Positions 32,283-40,289 of a stretch of 64,000 nucleotides of DNA are shown one piece after another; within the stretch, counting starts at the first letter, position 1, and each line of letters opens with the position of its first letter. Made by a program: the position numbers and the translations under genes. The notes under the pieces are model-generated. The model did no database searches. It was not told the origin of the DNA and worked only from the letters and a program-made list of their open reading frames with translations. The stretch comes from an uncultured Lachnospiraceae bacterium (lineage in GTDB: Bacteria > Bacillota > Clostridia > Lachnospirales > Lachnospiraceae). The stretch lies in contig CALWLS010000005.1 of assembly GCA_944381575.1 (NCBI GenBank), positions 62,001 through 126,000 of the forward strand. The letters run 5' to 3'.

Positions 32283-32747
32283 GTGAAACTCAAAATCACA
32301 GGTGTTGAAAATGAAAATATATCATTCGTGTTAAATGTTTCTGATTATGAATTAAGGCAAGTTGCTCGAGATGAAGCGCAAGAAATAACACTTAAAGGAT
32401 ACATATCTGATTTTCAGGATGATGTTGAACCTTTTGATGTTGATAGAGAAGATATAAAGAAGTTGTCAAGAAAGCAGTTAGAGTCATTATTAGTTAAATG
32501 GATGATGGAGTGCTCAAAATTACGCACTGAGAAAAACACTAACAAGGAAGAAATTAGATCATTAAAAAGCCAAATAGAAAATCTAATGAATGTTTGCTAT
32601 GGCAATAAAGATGAAATGACGAAAGCAATTCTTAAATCTGAAGATCAACATCAACAGGACTGCATTAAAATCAATCAGCTCCATGTGACGATTGATACTC
32701 TGGTGGACAAGTATTCAAGGCTTAGAAAGACTGTGGGGATGGATTGA
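32283..32747 (+). CDS. coiled-coil hypothetical protein
   Basis: 154 residues from GTG 32283 with AAGGAGG upstream. The C-terminal 90 residues are heptad-like (KLRTEKNTNKEEIRSLKSQI). Function unknown. Confidence 0.55.
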   Translation: MKLKITGVENENISFVLNVSDYELRQVARDEAQEITLKGYISDFQDDVEPFDVDREDIKKLSRKQLESLLVKWMMECSKLRTEKNTNKEEIRSLKSQIENLMNVCYGNKDEMTKAILKSEDQHQQDCIKINQLHVTIDTLVDKYSRLRKTVGMD

Positions 32748-32748
32748 T

Positions 32749-32991
32749 ATGACCGAATACCGAGCTATATACAAATGCCGATTGTGCGGGGAAGAATTTG
32801 TGAGCGCTGTAACCGGAAATGCGGATATTGCGATAAAGCATATGGTAAGCGTGACGAGTGGGTATAATCCTACAGAGTACATAGGATCGCCAATTACAGA
32901 AAAAACTATGCACAGTTGCAAAGGCGGCTCAATGGGTATGGCAGATTTTTTGGGTTTCCGTAAAGTGGAGGATGGTAATGAATCTGATTGA
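32749..32991 (+). CDS. zinc-ribbon-like phage protein
   Basis: 80 residues. YKCRLCGEEFVSAVTGNADI then MHSCKGGSMGMADFLGF is a recurrent small phage family. The ATG overlaps the previous TGA region (GATATG). Confidence 0.6.
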   Translation: MTEYRAIYKCRLCGEEFVSAVTGNADIAIKHMVSVTSGYNPTEYIGSPITEKTMHSCKGGSMGMADFLGFRKVEDGNESD

Positions 32992-33094
32992 AAAATGGAA
33001 AAACCGTGAGACGAAGAAGAAACTCCGGGAAGAGAATGAAAGGTTAAAGTCCATACTTTCACCTTACAATAACTGGTCACGTTTTATAATGTTA
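32978..33094 (+). pseudogene. 5' part of a gene split by the IS1341-type element
   Basis: ATG 32978 opens NLIEKWKNRETKKKLREENE, RLKSILSPYNNWSRFIM, a helical start. The frame hits TAG at 33095 where the IS left end begins. Its 3' part probably continues at 34591 (KSVPSDSLMAPEDAVEF). The fragment has lost its C-terminus. Confidence 0.6.
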
Positions 33095-34590
33095 TAGCCA
33101 GAAAACCCACGGTCTTTAGACCGTGGGATGAATGGCGGCAAGTATAATAGTGCATGACATTTACTGATAAACTCCAAATCAGTAAAGTGCATGATATAAT
33201 ATACATACAGAAGTTATCTTCGAGTCTACGAAAGGAGTAGGTTTGTATGTATCTTACGGTTAAACAGCAGGTCAAGCATCTGTCCAAAAAAGATTATCGC
33301 ACCATTAAAGAACTCTGCCATACAGCTAAGAATCTCGCGAATGAAGCGATCTATAATGTACGACAGTATTTCTTTACGGAAGGCGAGTTTCTTAAATATG
33401 AGAAGAATTATACACTGTTAAAGAACAGCTCTAATTACAAGGCTCTTAATTCAAATATGGCACAGCAGATACTGAAAGAAGTCGATGGCTCATTTAAGTC
33501 ATTCTTTGGTCTGCTGAAGCTTGCAAAACAAGGCAAATATGCTTTTAAGGATTGCAAATTGCCACGGTATCTTCCGAAAGACGGATATACAACACTGGTT
33601 ATAGGTTTTGTCAGACTGAATGGAAATAAGCTCATACTTCCGTTTTCAAACAGTTTTAAGAAAACACATAAGCCTGTTGAAATAACGATACCGCCCATAC
33701 TTGTCGATAAGAAAATTAAAGAGATACGTATTATACCTAAGAACAACGCAAGGTTCTTTGAGATCCAGTATATCTATGAAGCTGAATGTATTCAAAGAAA
33801 TCTTAATAAAAGCCATGCACTTGCGCTTGATTTAGGTGTAAATAATCTTGTGACAGCGGTAACAAGTAATGGAAGATCATTCATTATCGATGGAAGAAGA
33901 TTAAAATCGATCAACCAGTGGTTCAATAAGGAAAATGCCCGTTTGCAATCTATCAAAGACAAACAGCATTTTGGTAAGAAGCCTACAAACAGACAAAAGG
34001 CTATTGCCCGTGACCGTAACAATAAAGTCAACGACTATATGAACAAAGCTGCCAGAAAGGTGGTAGATTATTGCATTACGAATAACATCGGTACACTTGT
34101 CGTTGGCTACAATGAAACATTCCAGCGTAATAATCATCTTGGGAAACAGAATAATCAGAACTTTGTGAATATCCCATTTGGACAGTTACGCAGCAAATTG
34201 GAGTATCTTTGTGAATTAAATGATATCATCTTTGTAAAGCAAGAAGAATCTTATACATCCAAATCATCGTTTTGGGATAAAGATGATCTCCCAGTTTACA
34301 ATGCCGATAATCCGAAAGAATATCTGTTCAGCGGTAAAAGAGTGCATCGCGGTCTATATCAGACAGCAAGCGGTAAAACATTCAATGCGGATGTAAACGG
34401 TGCATTAAATATCATGCGTAAAAGTAGCGTTGTGGATATGAATATCCTATACGGTAGAGGCGAAGTGGACACGCCTATAAGAATAAGGATTGCCTGATCT
34501 GTCAGGTGGAAACTTAAATATCAGACTTCTTAAACAGAGGTGTATAAACACCTTTTGAAGCCCATTGCCTTTAGGCGATGGGTAGTTCAC
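33089..34590 (+). mobile_element. IS1341-type element (tnpB only) of the IS200/IS605 superfamily
   Basis: A left-end hairpin CCCACGGTCT/AGACCGTGGG (33106-33127), tnpB, then a right-end hairpin CCCATTGCC/GGCGATGGG and TAGTTCAC ending at 34590. No tnpA is present. The left boundary is uncertain within about 33086-33096; joining at 33088 or 33094 to 34591 keeps the disrupted gene in frame. Confidence 0.8.
33247..34497 (+). CDS. tnpB: TnpB, zinc-finger-less type
   Basis: 416 residues. RuvC D in LALDLGVNNLVTAV (~195) and D in FNADVNGALNIMRK (~382). The usual CxxC zinc finger is absent and replaced by EESYTSKSSFWDKDDLPVY. The segment GTLVVGYNETFQ holds the position of the second acidic residue in a non-standard context, so the catalytic glutamate may be relocated. 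GAAAGGAG precedes. It probably retains guide-dependent cutting, but that needs a test. Confidence 0.88.
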   Translation: MYLTVKQQVKHLSKKDYRTIKELCHTAKNLANEAIYNVRQYFFTEGEFLKYEKNYTLLKNSSNYKALNSNMAQQILKEVDGSFKSFFGLLKLAKQGKYAFKDCKLPRYLPKDGYTTLVIGFVRLNGNKLILPFSNSFKKTHKPVEITIPPILVDKKIKEIRIIPKNNARFFEIQYIYEAECIQRNLNKSHALALDLGVNNLVTAVTSNGRSFIIDGRRLKSINQWFNKENARLQSIKDKQHFGKKPTNRQKAIARDRNNKVNDYMNKAARKVVDYCITNNIGTLVVGYNETFQRNNHLGKQNNQNFVNIPFGQLRSKLEYLCELNDIIFVKQEESYTSKSSFWDKDDLPVYNADNPKEYLFSGKRVHRGLYQTASGKTFNADVNGALNIMRKSSVVDMNILYGRGEVDTPIRIRIA

Positions 34591-34606
34591 GTAAAAAGTG
34601 TTCCGT
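34498..34606 (+). ncRNA. predicted omega RNA and guide of the IS1341 element
   Basis: By analogy, the tnpB tail and right end form the scaffold, and the guide is the flank beginning GTAAAAAGTGTTCCGT at 34591. Stems include AGGTGT/ACACCT and CCCATTGCC/GGCGATGGG. Position-based only. Confidence 0.45.
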
Positions 34607-34773
34607 CAGATTCTCTTATGGCCCCGGAAGATGCAGTTGAATTTACAAAAGCTGACATCAAGGCCAATATAATAAAAGATGTCATTCCATTTATTGAGTT
34701 TTCCGATAGTGACGGCTTGATGGGTAGTAAAGAAGTCCGTGGAACGCTATATGTAGTTAAAAGAAATGGATGA
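34591..34773 (+). pseudogene. 3' part of the gene split by the IS1341-type element
   Basis: VKSVPSDSLMAPEDAVEFTK, then KDVIPFIEFSDSD and RGTLYVVKRNG continue the disrupted reading frame to 34773. An apparent start at 34540 lies in the IS end and is not native. The original protein was about 95-100 residues. Confidence 0.6.
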
Positions 34774-34776
34774 TAA

Positions 34777-35070
34777 ATGCCAACAACGTATATATTAGCG
34801 GAAATGATGAGAAAGAAAAGCAATATAAAAACGATAAAAGTTATACAGAATAATGTAACTTATGAGATGACTGAGGAGTCAGCCAATAAGGTTTTAGATA
34901 CAACTAAAAAGTTTATGGATAATGGTATTTATGCCGTCAGGAATGGTGATTCAATCATTATCAGCAATGAGTCATTTAAAGATAAGAAAAGCCTTAAAGA
35001 TCGAGTAAATGACTATAAGAAAAAGGGGTACGAGGTATTTTTTAACGAGAAACGAGGCGTGAATCAATAA
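34777..35070 (+). CDS. hypothetical protein
   Basis: 97 residues, basic, alpha/beta (NIKTIKVIQNNVTYEMTEES). Its TAA overlaps the next ATG at 35070. Unrecognised. Confidence 0.5.
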   Translation: MPTTYILAEMMRKKSNIKTIKVIQNNVTYEMTEESANKVLDTTKKFMDNGIYAVRNGDSIIISNESFKDKKSLKDRVNDYKKKGYEVFFNEKRGVNQ

Positions 35071-35459
35071 TGGAAATCATTGGAGCTATTTTAGCATGGC
35101 TGATATATGCTTTGATACTGTATTTGATAATATGTGTGGGCAATCCAGAATATAGAGAACTTACATTTCATCAAAAAAAACTTTTAGATGAAGCCCAAAA
35201 AACTTGGAATGAGTATTCTAAAGATATGACATTAGATGAACGCTATGAAGTATATAGTGAATGGTGTGAAGATTATAAATATAAGCATGGATTACACTTC
35301 ATTTTGCATCCAAGTATTCATGGTGCTCCATATACTCGTTTGAAAGTAAATCTTGATGGAAAAGTGTATATTGGAACAATAGAAGAAATTGCAAAAGAAT
35401 CAGGTTGGCCAAGAAATCAGTTATATAAAATAGCACACAAGAAATATGAACATGAGTGA
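35070..35459 (+). CDS. membrane-anchored protein with C-terminal HNH/HTH-like module
   Basis: 129 residues. An N-terminal helix (IIGAILAWLIYALILYLIIC) precedes a charged soluble part. The end LDGKVYIGTIEEIAKESGWP, RNQLYKIAHKKYEHE resembles short DNA-binding repeats of phage homing proteins (NUMOD-like). Weak functional call. Confidence 0.5.
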   Translation: MEIIGAILAWLIYALILYLIICVGNPEYRELTFHQKKLLDEAQKTWNEYSKDMTLDERYEVYSEWCEDYKYKHGLHFILHPSIHGAPYTRLKVNLDGKVYIGTIEEIAKESGWPRNQLYKIAHKKYEHE

Positions 35460-35688
35460 CGGTAATGACTCAATAGAATATAAAGTTCTCAAGTTTGCAA
35501 TGAATCCGCCTGAACCGCCGGATGGCCAAACGTACATAGAGAAAGATTATAGGACGGGTGAATTATTTGTAATATGTCCATATTGTGGGAAAAAGAACTT
35601 AAAAATACGAGAGAACACACGGATTTCAAATCTAACGCTGAAATGCAAAGGTTCAAGCTGTAAAAAGTTGTTTGAGGTAAATGTGTGA
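35452..35688 (+). CDS. zinc-ribbon phage protein
   Basis: 78 residues from ATG 35452 (35446 is the alternative). ICPYCGKKNLKIRENTRISN, then LKCKGSSCKKLFEVNV is a clean two-knuckle ribbon. Overlaps both neighbours. Confidence 0.6.
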   Translation: MSDGNDSIEYKVLKFAMNPPEPPDGQTYIEKDYRTGELFVICPYCGKKNLKIRENTRISNLTLKCKGSSCKKLFEVNV

Positions 35689-35984
35689 GTTGCTTTAACT
35701 GCAAATTCTATGATACTGATTATGAGTTTGATCGTGAGAATGAATACGAAGTAGGTATTTGTGAAGCTGGGCATAATGAATATCTTGACTCTGAAGAAGA
35801 ATGTCCATATTTCAAAAAGCATAGACAGAGAAAATATGTTGAGAAGGATACGGAGTGCGATTTATGTGAATATCTTTCAGAATGTATGGAAAACGGAGAA
35901 TATATTGGATGCACAACGCGCGAAGACAATAGAAACCATGTGATATGCAGTATGGAAAGTTGTAGAAAGCGAGTGGATGCATGA
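35685..35984 (+). CDS. cysteine-rich conserved phage protein
   Basis: 99 residues from GTG 35685. SCFNCKFYDTDYEFDRENEY, then ECPYF, ECDLCEYLSEC and ICSMESC give about ten cysteines, probably two zinc sites. Function unknown. Confidence 0.55.
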   Translation: MSCFNCKFYDTDYEFDRENEYEVGICEAGHNEYLDSEEECPYFKKHRQRKYVEKDTECDLCEYLSECMENGEYIGCTTREDNRNHVICSMESCRKRVDA

Positions 35985-36193
35985 AAATTTTAACCAGAAA
36001 AGAACAGGATGAGATTCTAAAGCGTGTGGCTGCTTGCCAGATTATTTGCAATAACTATATCGGCATTAATACCAGAGATGAAATTGAAGCCGGAACAAAA
36101 ATGACAGAGAATTTAGCGGATATTGCGGTTACTATTGGTGGAGAATCTGGTGCAGATAAGGTTATGAATACAGTACACAAGTACAATGAATGA
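35981..36193 (+). CDS. small helical protein
   Basis: 70 residues, overlapping the previous stop by 4 nt. MKILTRKEQDEILKRVAACQ at the start. Unrecognised but of a type common in phages. Confidence 0.5.
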   Translation: MKILTRKEQDEILKRVAACQIICNNYIGINTRDEIEAGTKMTENLADIAVTIGGESGADKVMNTVHKYNE

Positions 36194-36231
36194 ACCTGTA
36201 AGGATTTCTTACAAGTTGGGAGGGTGAAATA

Positions 36232-36336
36232 ATGGATTTAAAAGACATATTACTATATGCAATATATGGAATATCTCTTTTTGCCGGATTATTCGGACTC
36301 TTAATTTTGATTGTCCTTACTGTATCATTAATTTAA
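36232..36336 (+). CDS. 34-residue membrane peptide
   Basis: MDLKDILLYAIYGISLFAGL then LLILIVLTVSLI is a single hydrophobic helix. GGGAGGGTGAAATA precedes the ATG. It sits just before the terminase gene. Could be a small membrane effector. Confidence 0.4.
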   Translation: MDLKDILLYAIYGISLFAGLFGLLILIVLTVSLI

Positions 36337-36345
36337 CCAAATATC

Positions 36346-39126
36346 GTGAGAGCCAAGCGAAAGCGGAGAGCCAAACTTTTAGAAGAAGGGAGGACTCCGC
36401 TTTTTATTATGCAATTACTCGAAGAATACAAATCTGACATGCGAAAACTAAAGACACTTCTGGAGCGTGGAGTGGACTATCGAACGGTCGCCGCTATTCT
36501 TGCACAGTCTCAATATATTCTGAAAGATTACCCGAATGAAAGAAAATACTGCTTTGCGTACTCAAAGGCGGTAAAGGATATTGCCCTGCGACAGTATGCG
36601 GAGACGCTGAAACCGGAGTGGGATGAGATTTACTGGCAAGCAATGCTGTGGGAAGCGCCGATGCTTCTGGACTCCTATTGTTTGTATATTGAAAAGAATC
36701 GGAAGCCACAGGAACGGTTTTATCAGCCGAGAAGGAAAACGCTGAAAAAAGTTGTAGATAAGTTACAGGCTCTTGAAGATGACGAACTGGACGAACTGTT
36801 TTTGCATCAACCGCCAAGAACCGGAAAATTGATTGAAGACGATGCTCCAGTATTTACATCAAATGGGTGGAAAAAGCATGGAGATTTAGTTGTTGGAGAT
36901 AAACTGGTTGGTTCTGATGGGAAATATACAGATGTTATCGCCATACATCCAAAACACCACACAACACATACAATTACATTTTCTGATGGAACCAAGATAA
37001 ATTGTCACTACAATCACGAATGGTTAGTTTACGACAGAGGAGCACAAAAATATAAAGTAATTGAAACGCGAAAAATGATAAAGCGAGTCAAAAATAAAGA
37101 AGGAAGAAATAACTTTTTACTTCCATTAAGACCGGTTATGGAGGGAAGTGAAAAAGAATTTTCCCTACCTCCGTATGTTTTGGGAACGTGGTTAGGAGAT
37201 GGAACAAATCAAAAGCCATGCATTTCAAATGATAAAAATGATTTGCAAATTATAGATAAAATAAAAAGTTTGGGTTTTGAAATTCAACACACATATATAC
37301 ACAAAACAACAGGGGTAGTTACAAGTGACTTTGGGAAAAAACTATCTGATTGTTTAAGAAAATATGGGATGTGCAAACGAAGTTATAGAACCGAAAAGAG
37401 AATTCCGACTGATTACTTGACTGCTTCTATAAGGCAACGAATAGAACTATTAGCTGGATTATTAGATACTGATGGATGCTTAATCGAAAAAGAAAAGAGA
37501 TATCATTTCTCAACAACAGAAGAGGGGCTGAAAGATGATTTTGTTGCGCTTATCTCATCTTTTGGGTGGAGAGCGTGCGTTTGCAAAGAAGAGCCAAAAG
37601 TTTCAACAAGTGGAATTATAGGGAGGAAGTCGGTATGGACAATCGGATTTAACCCGACATTTCATATTCCTTGCGTGTTAGAGAGGAAACGGTTATTTAA
37701 GTTTTCAAAGCAAAAAAGAATATCCATAGAAAAAATAGAGGAATCAAAAGAAAAAAGTGGAAATTGTATAACAGTTTCAAATGCAGATGGGATATATATG
37801 GTTGGATATCATATGCTACCAACCCATAATTCACAAATTATTACCGAAGCCACTTCATGGCATTGTTCCAGAAATACAGAAATTAGCAATTTGTACGTCA
37901 CATACAAAGAAGGTCTGGGAGGTGCATTTCTTGACGGGTGCATGGAAATATGGACTGACCCTACATACTGCCACAATGATGTATTCCCGACAAAAATAGC
38001 AAGGACAGACGCAAAGAATCACAAGGTTGATCTTGGAAGAAAAAAGAAATATGCGACTCTTTCTGGAAAAGGATTAGAGTCTGGACTTAACGGAGAATAT
38101 GACGCATACGGCTGGCTTATCTTAGACGATATTCTTGAGGGAATACAGGATGTTCTTAATCCAGACATTTTGAAGAGAAAGCAGATTGTCTTTGATAACA
38201 ACGTAATGTCCAGAAAGAAAGAGCAGTGCAAACTTATTCTTAATGGAACAATTTGGTCACTGCATGATTTATACATGGATAGGCTCAATTTCTTACAAAG
38301 CAATCCAGAAGCAAAAAATATCAGATATGACATTTTGAAAATTCCGGCGTTAGACCCGGAAACGGATGAAAGTAATTTTGACTATGAATATGGAGTAGGG
38401 TTCACAACTGCTTATTACAGAACTACACGGGCGAAATTTGAAGAAAATGACGATATGGCAGGCTGGCTTGCGCAGTATCAGCAAGAACCTATTGAACGAG
38501 ATGGAGCATTATTCAAGTCGGAACACATGAACTTCTACAATGGAGTCCTTCCAAGTGAAGAACCATTAAAAGTAGTATCGGCGTGTGATGTGGCATTAGG
38601 CGGATTGGATTATTTGTCCATGCCGATAGCCTATGTATATGAAGATGGTTCTGTATATATCCATGATGTTGTTTTTGATAATTCGGAAAAGAAATACACG
38701 ATGCCAAAGGTGGTTGCCGCAATCATAAACAATGGTGTTACAAATGCCTTTTTTGAAGCTAATGCAGGCGGCGAAGGATACAAAGATGAAGTGGACGCGG
38801 AATTGAAAAAGAGAGGATATAAAACAAGCCTTGTATCAAAATATGCGCAACAGATGATTTTGTCAAATGGAGGTCATGCGGCAAAAACTCATCAGCGGAA
38901 AGAACAAAGAATATGGGATAACGCAGAAGAGATACGGCGTTTCTATTTTCGAGATATAAGCTGCCAAAATCAAGAGTATAGAAAGTTTATGACAAATTTG
39001 TATTCGTTCACCATGACTGGAAAGAACAAAAATGACGACAGTCCAGACTCTCTGGCAAGCCTTGCAGTGTTTTTGAAAAAAGGAAGTGGAGTCAGGACGG
39101 CACAGGTTATCAATAGCCCATTTTAG
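36346..39126 (+). CDS. terL: terminase large subunit interrupted by an intein
   Basis: 926 residues as translated from GTG 36346, of which 592 remain after splicing. Walker A is HQPPRTGK joined to SQIITEA, split by the intein (residues 162-495). Walker B is WLILDDILEG (~592). Nuclease-domain acids lie in VSACDVALGG, FFEANAGGEGY and DDSPDSLASL. It is the ATP-driven DNA packaging motor that also cuts concatemers. The ATPase cannot work until the intein is removed. Confidence 0.92.
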   Translation: MRAKRKRRAKLLEEGRTPLFIMQLLEEYKSDMRKLKTLLERGVDYRTVAAILAQSQYILKDYPNERKYCFAYSKAVKDIALRQYAETLKPEWDEIYWQAMLWEAPMLLDSYCLYIEKNRKPQERFYQPRRKTLKKVVDKLQALEDDELDELFLHQPPRTGKLIEDDAPVFTSNGWKKHGDLVVGDKLVGSDGKYTDVIAIHPKHHTTHTITFSDGTKINCHYNHEWLVYDRGAQKYKVIETRKMIKRVKNKEGRNNFLLPLRPVMEGSEKEFSLPPYVLGTWLGDGTNQKPCISNDKNDLQIIDKIKSLGFEIQHTYIHKTTGVVTSDFGKKLSDCLRKYGMCKRSYRTEKRIPTDYLTASIRQRIELLAGLLDTDGCLIEKEKRYHFSTTEEGLKDDFVALISSFGWRACVCKEEPKVSTSGIIGRKSVWTIGFNPTFHIPCVLERKRLFKFSKQKRISIEKIEESKEKSGNCITVSNADGIYMVGYHMLPTHNSQIITEATSWHCSRNTEISNLYVTYKEGLGGAFLDGCMEIWTDPTYCHNDVFPTKIARTDAKNHKVDLGRKKKYATLSGKGLESGLNGEYDAYGWLILDDILEGIQDVLNPDILKRKQIVFDNNVMSRKKEQCKLILNGTIWSLHDLYMDRLNFLQSNPEAKNIRYDILKIPALDPETDESNFDYEYGVGFTTAYYRTTRAKFEENDDMAGWLAQYQQEPIERDGALFKSEHMNFYNGVLPSEEPLKVVSACDVALGGLDYLSMPIAYVYEDGSVYIHDVVFDNSEKKYTMPKVVAAIINNGVTNAFFEANAGGEGYKDEVDAELKKRGYKTSLVSKYAQQMILSNGGHAAKTHQRKEQRIWDNAEEIRRFYFRDISCQNQEYRKFMTNLYSFTMTGKNKNDDSPDSLASLAVFLKKGSGVRTAQVINSPF
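36829..37830 (+). other. intein with LAGLIDADG endonuclease, class 3-like, in TerL
   Basis: 334 residues inserted between Lys and Ser of the P-loop. It starts LIEDDAPVFTSNGWKKHGDL, so there is no N-terminal Cys/Ser. W is present in block B (NHEW, residue 226), C in block F (GNCITV, 474), T before the terminal HN in block G (LPTHN/S). This W-C-T set is the signature of class 3 inteins. The homing endonuclease has LGTWLGDG and LLAGLLDTDG. It splices itself out and could copy itself into intein-free terL genes. Confidence 0.85.
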
Positions 39127-39136
39127 GAGGGAATGA

Positions 39137-39748
39137 ATGAATTGCATTTTTTGTGGCGCAGAGCTCAATTCTTCAAAAAAATATATTTGCACAACATGTA
39201 ATGAGAAAAGAAGACAACTAAGAATATATGTGAAATTGAACAAAGCTATTAATAAAACTAAAAAATCACACACAAGGGTTTTTCATGCATCTTATGATTT
39301 TGAAAAAGAAAGATTATGCATAATAAACAAAATCAAAACTAAAAAATTTGATTTTAAAAGTACAGAGGAAATGTGCGTAGCATTGTTAGCTGAAAAAGAA
39401 GGAATTAAATATATCCCAAATTATAGAATAGGCCCCTATACTGTGGATTTTCTTTTTCCAGACCTTAAGGTGTTTTTAGAAATAGATGGAAGCATATATC
39501 ACACTGATAATCAATCGGAAATTCTTAGAGAAAAACAAATAGTAACTGCATTTAATAATATTTTTTCTTTTATAAGGATAGATGCTACAGAAGTGCCAAA
39601 TTGCTTAATTACTGGTCTAAAAGACTCCATTGATTATGTATTAAGCGAAAGAATAATATCGAAAAATGTTTCACATTTACAAGAAGATACATTGAGGTTT
39701 ATTGAATTTTCAGATTTACAAAAATATCTTTTAAGGAAGAGCATATGA
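39137..39748 (+). CDS. VSR/DUF559-like endonuclease with zinc finger
   Basis: 203 residues. N-terminal CIFCGAEL and CTTCNEKR form a zinc knuckle. Residues ~95-150 (YIPNYRIGPYTVDFLFPDLK, then FLEIDGSIYH and FIRIDATEV) are the strand pattern of very-short-patch-repair-like nucleases (PD-(D/E)XK). Such proteins in phages are often freestanding homing endonucleases. It lies right behind terL. Confidence 0.7.
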   Translation: MNCIFCGAELNSSKKYICTTCNEKRRQLRIYVKLNKAINKTKKSHTRVFHASYDFEKERLCIINKIKTKKFDFKSTEEMCVALLAEKEGIKYIPNYRIGPYTVDFLFPDLKVFLEIDGSIYHTDNQSEILREKQIVTAFNNIFSFIRIDATEVPNCLITGLKDSIDYVLSERIISKNVSHLQEDTLRFIEFSDLQKYLLRKSI

Positions 39749-40191
39749 CAGCAAAACAATATCTGGGACAACTCACAAGGCTAAATAAAATGCTTTCAAA
39801 TAAGCTATCTGAAATTTATCAATTAAGATCGTTGGCAAGTAGTATAGGGGTTTCATTTGAAGAAGACAAGGTTCAGACATCTGGTAGTAAAGACAGAGTA
39901 GGAGATATGGTATCTAAGATAGTTGATCTTGAAAATGAGGCGGAGGCTTACTGTGCTTTTTACATAGATCTTCGAAGAAAAATCATCGCTCAAATTGATT
40001 CTATGCCAAAGGAAACATACTATACAGTTTTGTTTGCAAGATATATCGAAGACAAGACCTTTGATGTTATAGCAGACGAGATGGGATATTCTTGGAGACA
40101 GGTTCTAAGGATACATAGCGATGCTCTATTAGAATTTGAAAGGGAATACAAAAAAGAATTTATGTCATTGAATGTCATATTAACTAAGTGA
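39745..40191 (+). CDS. late transcription regulator-like protein (sigma-4/ArpU-type)
   Basis: 148 residues. The helical N-terminus has coiled-coil character. The C-terminus LFARYIEDKTFDVIADEMGY, SWRQVLRIHSDAL is a sigma region-4-like helix-turn-helix, as in phage DUF1492/ArpU regulators found just before packaging genes. Probably controls late transcription. Confidence 0.7.
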   Translation: MTAKQYLGQLTRLNKMLSNKLSEIYQLRSLASSIGVSFEEDKVQTSGSKDRVGDMVSKIVDLENEAEAYCAFYIDLRRKIIAQIDSMPKETYYTVLFARYIEDKTFDVIADEMGYSWRQVLRIHSDALLEFEREYKKEFMSLNVILTK

Positions 40192-40240
40192 TACATTGTA
40201 AACTGAAGATTTAGAAATACTGGCGTGTTTGACCACAATT

Positions 40241-40269
40241 GCCCTTGAGTCATCTCAAGGGCTTTTTTA
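40241..40269 (+). terminator. rho-independent terminator
   Basis: GCCCTTGAG (40241-40249), TCAT loop, CTCAAGGGC, then six T. Separates the regulator gene from the portal gene. Confidence 0.9.
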
Positions 40270-40289
40270 TTGTAATAAAGGTGACACAA

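Noticed and set aside
34540-34773. 77-residue ORF after tnpB as a real gene
   Set aside because: Its first part is the IS right end; only the rest is the 3' half of the disrupted gene.
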